From: Hofstenia miamia
Taxonomy: Eukaryota; Xenacoelomorpha; Acoela
DNA length: 64,000 nucleotides
Assembly (NCBI GenBank): GCA_004352715.1
Contig: SCFE01000115.1
Span: 881,042-945,041 of the forward strand
Direction: 5' to 3'
The notes under the pieces are model-generated. The model was not told the origin of the DNA. It did no database searches and worked only from the letters and a program-made list of their open reading frames with translations. How positions within the stretch are numbered: position 1 is the stretch's first letter; every line of letters begins with the position of its first letter. Shown here in pieces: positions 49,401-55,400 of this stretch. The position numbers were made by a program, and so were the translations under genes.

Positions 49401-52400
49401 CATTCGATATCGTCCCAGTACCGCCCCGACATACTTAATAAAATTTGTAAAAATTGTAAAAAAATTATTATTAAAATTCTGAAATCTGCAGTTTCTGTTT
49501 TCTCTACTAAAATTTAGTCGTAGTAAATACTATGAGTCATCAAAAGTCCTATTCTATTTGAACTATTTGGTATTCGAAATGAAAATGTTGATAGAATTTT
49601 TTGTAAGTCATGACTGTTAAAAAATGTATACAAGCGTTTAGCTCTTCAACTTTTCTTTTTCTTTTGGCCTTCTCATCAGCGGTGGTGTGTTTACTAAAGT
49701 TATTAGAATGTAAGTTCGAAAAGCATTAATCAGTGTTCGTACTCTTTGCTTGTGGTTTCGCAAGGGCAATTGTGGCCCCAACCTGGGATTTTTTCTAAAA
49801 GAGATTCTTCTCTGTGCTCTGTCCAACTGAATGGGAATTCCTCTTCCACTTGAGTTAGTTCACTTAGTGAGATATTTGCACTTTTTTCCAATTCCACATT
49901 CCAATGTTGTTCATCCTCATAACTAAATGTTTCTATTATATATTACTTATTTGTCGTGCCTATGATGTAAGTTGATTGGTTGAGTTGGGGTTATATTGAC
50001 TTACACTAATTAATTTTCACTAATACAATTTCCAATGTACAGCATTGTTAAAATTATTTGACAAAACTAGTAAAAATTTGAGTTTTATAAAAAAAAATAT
50101 TTTAGTTGAAATTTGTATAATATTAATTTAGTTATTCTTTGTTATTGATGAACTATAGTATTACACCCAGTTAAAATCTAAATGGAAATNCTCATCAGCG
50201 GTGGTGTGTTTACTAAAGTTATTAGAATGTAAGTTCGAAAAGCATTAATCAGTGTTCGTACTCTTTGCTTGTGGTTTCGCAAGGGCAATTGTGGCCCCAA
50301 CCTGGGATTTTTTCTAAAAGAGATTCTTCTCTGTGCTCTGTCCAACTGAATGGGAATTCCTCTTCCACTTGAGTTAGTTCACTTAGTGAGATATTTGCAC
50401 TTTTTTCCAATTCCACATTCCAATGTTGTTCATCCTCATAACTAAATGTTTCTATTATATATTACTTATTTGTCGTGCCTATGATGTAAGTTGATTGGTT
50501 GAGTTGGGGTTATATTGACTTACACTAATTAATTTTCACTAATACAATTTCCAACCTTAAGTAGACATAAAAAATGTTGATCTTATAACTTGCTTATTCA
50601 AAAAATTAAAATGTCACAGGCTTTATATTTGAGCGGCCGTAACAAGTTTAAATACTTACTGAGTGTTGATTCCAATGGTTGGTGGCTCTTTTTTGTTGCC
50701 TTGTGGTGAATATTTGCAAAGCCGTGGAAGCACAGACGGCGCCGAGTCACTTCGCGGTGTGTCCTTTTTCAGAATGTAAACCGATTTGTCAATATCGTTC
50801 ATGGAGTAGTGATTGCAAAGTGCCATTTTAACCTGCATGGGCGTAGAGCGATGTTTGGTTTTCTGTGGTGTGACAACCACACTCACGGGAAGTGAACTGG
50901 AAGCTGTTAAACATTTGTATTCATTTTTTATTGGTTCATCTTAACATTTGTGATATTGTTGCCATTGAAGCAATGAACCTACATTCGTGAATTTATAAAA
51001 GACTATCCATAGCCTACTTCATGTAATTTTAAATCTGTCAGCAAAGTCTGGGCTTGCTATATAGTATATGAAATTTATAGCATGACTGAAAAATATCCTA
51101 TTAATTTACTATGACTAAAACATTGTATTTTGGCATATGAAAGCTTCTGCAGTTTTGAAAGATATTTTCAAAATAGGGTTCTGTTGAATCAGCATGTTAT
51201 TGATCCCAGTCTCAATAGTCCCATTCCATTCGATATCGTCCCAGTACCGCCCCCGACATACTTAATAAAATTTGTAAAAATTGTAAAAAAATTATTATTA
51301 AAATTCTGAAATCTGCAGTTTCTGTTTTCTCTACTAAAATTTAGTCGTAGTAAATACTATGAGTCATCAAAAGTCCTATTCTATTTGAACTATTTGGTAT
51401 TCGAAATGAAAATGTTGATAGAATTTTTTGTAAGTCATGACTGTTAAAAAATGTATACAAGCGTTTAGCTCTTCAACTTTTCTTTTTCTTTTGGCCTTCT
51501 CATCAGCGGTGGTGTGTTTACTAAAGTTATTAGAATGTAAGTTCGAAAAGCATTAATCAGTGTTCGTACTCTTTGCTTGTGGTTTCGCAAGGGCAATTGT
51601 GGCCCCAACCTGGGATTTTTTCTAAAAGAGATTCTTCTCTGTGCTCTGTCCAACTGAATGGGAATTCCTCTTCCACTTGAGTTAGTTCACTTAGTGAGAT
51701 ATTTGCACTTTTTTCCAATTCCACATTCCAATGTTGTTCATCCTCATAACTAAATGTTTCTATTATATATTACTTATTTGTCGTGCCTATGATGTAAGTT
51801 GATTGGTTGAGTTGGGGTTATATTGACTTACACTAATTAATTTTCACTAATACAATTTCCAATGTACAGCATTGTTAAAATTATTTGAAAAAACTAGTAA
51901 AAATTTGAGTTTTATAAAAAAAAATATTTTAGTTGAAATTTGTATAATATTAATTTAGTTATTCTTTGTTATTGATGAACAATATTATTACACCCAGTTA
52001 AAATCTAAATGGAAATGTCTCTGACAAGTTTCATAGGGCTTGGAAAACTGTTGATCATATTGGATCTTGTACTATTGAGCAGGGTGACATGCGTAAAAAC
52101 CAGATGTGAAATTGAAAATTCAGATTAAATATAGGGTTGAAAATGTAAAACTAGTTTGGCTCAGGTTGGATTAGGTTTGGATTCAAGTTTAGTCCATTTT
52201 GTGATTCCAAGCCCCATATACCACCTCTGTCCAGAATCATGGTTATTGCTATACTGATCATGTATCTGTCTTTAATTATGTTAAGTAACTATAGGACTTC
52301 TTAAAAACCAATTAATGAGTTCAATGTCTACAACTGGTATGGCGTTATTTAGTAAATGTTAAATATTTTTTCTGAAGATGAGGAGTTTCATTAAAACTGC

Positions 52401-55400
52401 AATCACATATTTGATTGTATGGCAAGAACTGTTCAAACGTAAGATGACACTTAATGTATATAATTTGGAACTATAGCAAATTTTTTTTTGGCAAACTTAA
52501 AATATTCTATGTATATATATTTTTATTGTTATGGGCATCATGTTCTTTCAACCTCAATCCCATTGAGAAGCGGTGGAACATCATCAAGAGACGGTTAAAA
52601 TGTTTCCCTTCAAAAAAATTTCGATTTCATTTCAATATGGTATTCTGATGTTAAGCTCAATGAAATGTGTTGTTACTGGATTAATTCAAAGATGTTCAGA
52701 ATAGCTGTTGTAATTGCCTCCAAATGTGCAAAATGTAGTTTTGAACATCATTATATTTTGTGTTAAGGGTTTTTTATTAATGTAACATTGCTTTTGATAG
52801 TATTATATCTGTAGTAGTAGGAGAAAAAACGCTAATTTTCTTACGTGCTTTCAATTTTGTTGGCGCCAACTAGAATTATGCAGCACTTCATGCTTGAATG
52901 AATAAAGATTTATATATGTATTTTGCGCATTTCTGTTTTGTAATTTTTGCGAAGTTAATTCCAAAATATTCCGAGAAGTAGCCATTTGTATAACAATGAT
53001 AGAAATTGAAATTTTTTGCTATTATAATGCTGTAAAATTTTCTAAAAACCATTTGAATCAAGATTTATCAGTGCTTATGCATTCTTTAAAACCCTTAAAT
53101 TTAGCTAAATATAAGCACTGATAAAATCCCATCAATTTTAGTAGTCTCCTTCAAAATTCATTGATCGATCGAAAGAAAACCGCTCATCTAATTTAACTCG
53201 TGACAATCAATACCTAAATACGATTTATTGAACTAATTGAGCATGTAGCAATTATGAGGTAATAAATTTAAAGCGGTATAGTATCTTCCGGCCTGTTAGA
53301 GGGTAAATATTCTTCGGACATTCTGGCATAGAGTAATGAATAGATATATGAATATTGAATGGTTTTTCATATTTAGGGTTTGCTTAAAATAAGCATATGA
53401 CCAAATTTATTTGTCTGATATCGTATTCTAAGGGGTGGAGGGGTACTCCATGCAAAAAATATTGATACTAAAATATTTCAAAAAATAATAGACATCATCA
53501 TTATTTAATTAGTACTCGTTCATTAGGAAAAAAAATATTTTAGTTGAAATTTGTATAATATTAATTTAGTTATTCTTTGTTATTGATGAACTATAGTATT
53601 ACACCCAGTTAAAATCTAAATGGAAATATCTCTGACAAGTTTCATAGGGCTTGGAAAACTGTTGATCATATTGGATCTTGTACTATTGAGCAGGGTGACA
53701 TGCGTAAAAACCAGATGTGAAATTGAAAATTCAGATTAAATATAGGGTTGAAAATGTAAAACTAGTTTGGCTCAGGTTGGATTAGGTTTGGATTCAAGTT
53801 TAGTCCATTTTGTGATTCCAAGCCCCATATACCACCTCTGTCCAGAATCATGGTTATTGCTATACTGATCATGTATCTGTCTTTAATTATGTTAAGTAAC
53901 TATAGGACTTCTTAAAAACCAATTAATGAGTTCAATGTCTACAACTGGGGAAAATTTAACAATTTTGTGTATTTTTTCGTGGATTATTATGAAAGAGCTC
54001 AATAAATCAATAAAAATTTTTTTAGCTCGAGGCTTGAGTAACAGAAAACCTCAGGTAACTCAGGCTCCGGTTTACTTAAGTATTATTTCAAAGTATGACA
54101 AAAACACCCAATCATTGTCAAATGTCCACAAGCAAGCTAGAATTTTATGTGAAATGCTAAACTTCAATTAATTATCAATCTATATAGTTGTTAAAATAGT
54201 TATTGAACATCTTATATGAAAATTATCGAGAGCTATATTTTGACTGCAATGTATTGCAATTTGCTCTAATATTGAGTTTGAAAACTTTGCATATTGTTTC
54301 TTAGTTTCATGTTCAGCGTAAAACATGGCAATTTTATTTTATTATTGTATGGCGTTATTTAGTAAATGTTAAATATTTTTTCTGAAGATGAGGAGTTTCA
54401 TTAAAACTGCTCAATGAAATGTGTTGTTACTGGAACAATTAATTATCAATCTATATAGTTGTTAAAATAGTTATTGAACATCTTATATGAAAATTATCGA
54501 GAGCTATATTTTGACTGCAATGTATTGCAATTTGCTCTAATATTGAGTTTGAAAACTTTGCATATTGTTTCTTAGTTTCATGTTCAGCGTAAAACATGGC
54601 AATTTTATTTTATTATGAGACTTTTAGAAAAGTGCAGTTCGCTCAGACAAGGTTGAGAAATGCTATTACTATACAACGGGCCTTTCAAGTTCTTACTTTT
54701 TGAAATGAGGGAGCTGCATTATTTTAGGTCTCTATTATTCAAAAACTAGACATTGAAGATCGAAAAATGTATATAAAAACATTTTAGTATTTAATAATAT
54801 AAATCTGACCTTGTTAGATTGGACGTGGAGAGTTCACACTCGCCAATGGTTTCAATCATCCTCGTGTAGGAGCAGATGCTGTTTTTAATTAATCTCTTCC
54901 ACCTTTATCGCTTATAATCACGCTTCAAGGATTTCTTTAATCAATACGACCAATGCAAACGTTCGTTTATTGTTCCGTCCTCCGCACTATATTTTCATTG
55001 CCAATAAAAATGCACATCACTTGTTTGTATTAATTTTTGCCAGTATTGTGCAACACTTGTTTATAGGATGTGCTTGCTTGTGGTAATTGTTTTTGACATG
55101 AAGAAATTGTTTTAAAACACACATGTATATTCTAAGTGTGTTGATTTAAAAATTGTGAAATTAAATGATAAAATTGGAAATTCATCGATGTTGTAACTAA
55201 CTTGACATAATTTTGACATTTTTGTGTGACCGCAAATAAGCGCATGATTGACCTCTGCATTCCCCAATAATTTTAATTTTGAGAACCGCGCATAAGATGT
55301 GAGTTTACTATTTATGTTAGCATTATACTCAATAACATGTTTTTTTATAATTGTCGAAATAAATTCATGATTGTAACTTCTTTTATCATTATATAATTTG

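Larger units (their letters stand above)
48729..50189. repeat. 1.46-kb duplicated block A
   Basis: Near-identical to 50555-52016 (a handful of substitutions and one extra C). Ends at a lone N (50190), which suggests it is an alternative allele. Confidence 0.92.
50555..52016. repeat. 1.46-kb duplicated block C
   Basis: Second near-identical copy of block A. It continues into unique sequence at 52017, so it is the better candidate for the true locus on its right side. Confidence 0.92.

Noticed and set aside
53926-54171. 81-codon frame between duplicated blocks
   Set aside because: Spans a junction of repeat blocks that may be an assembly join; no domain recognised.
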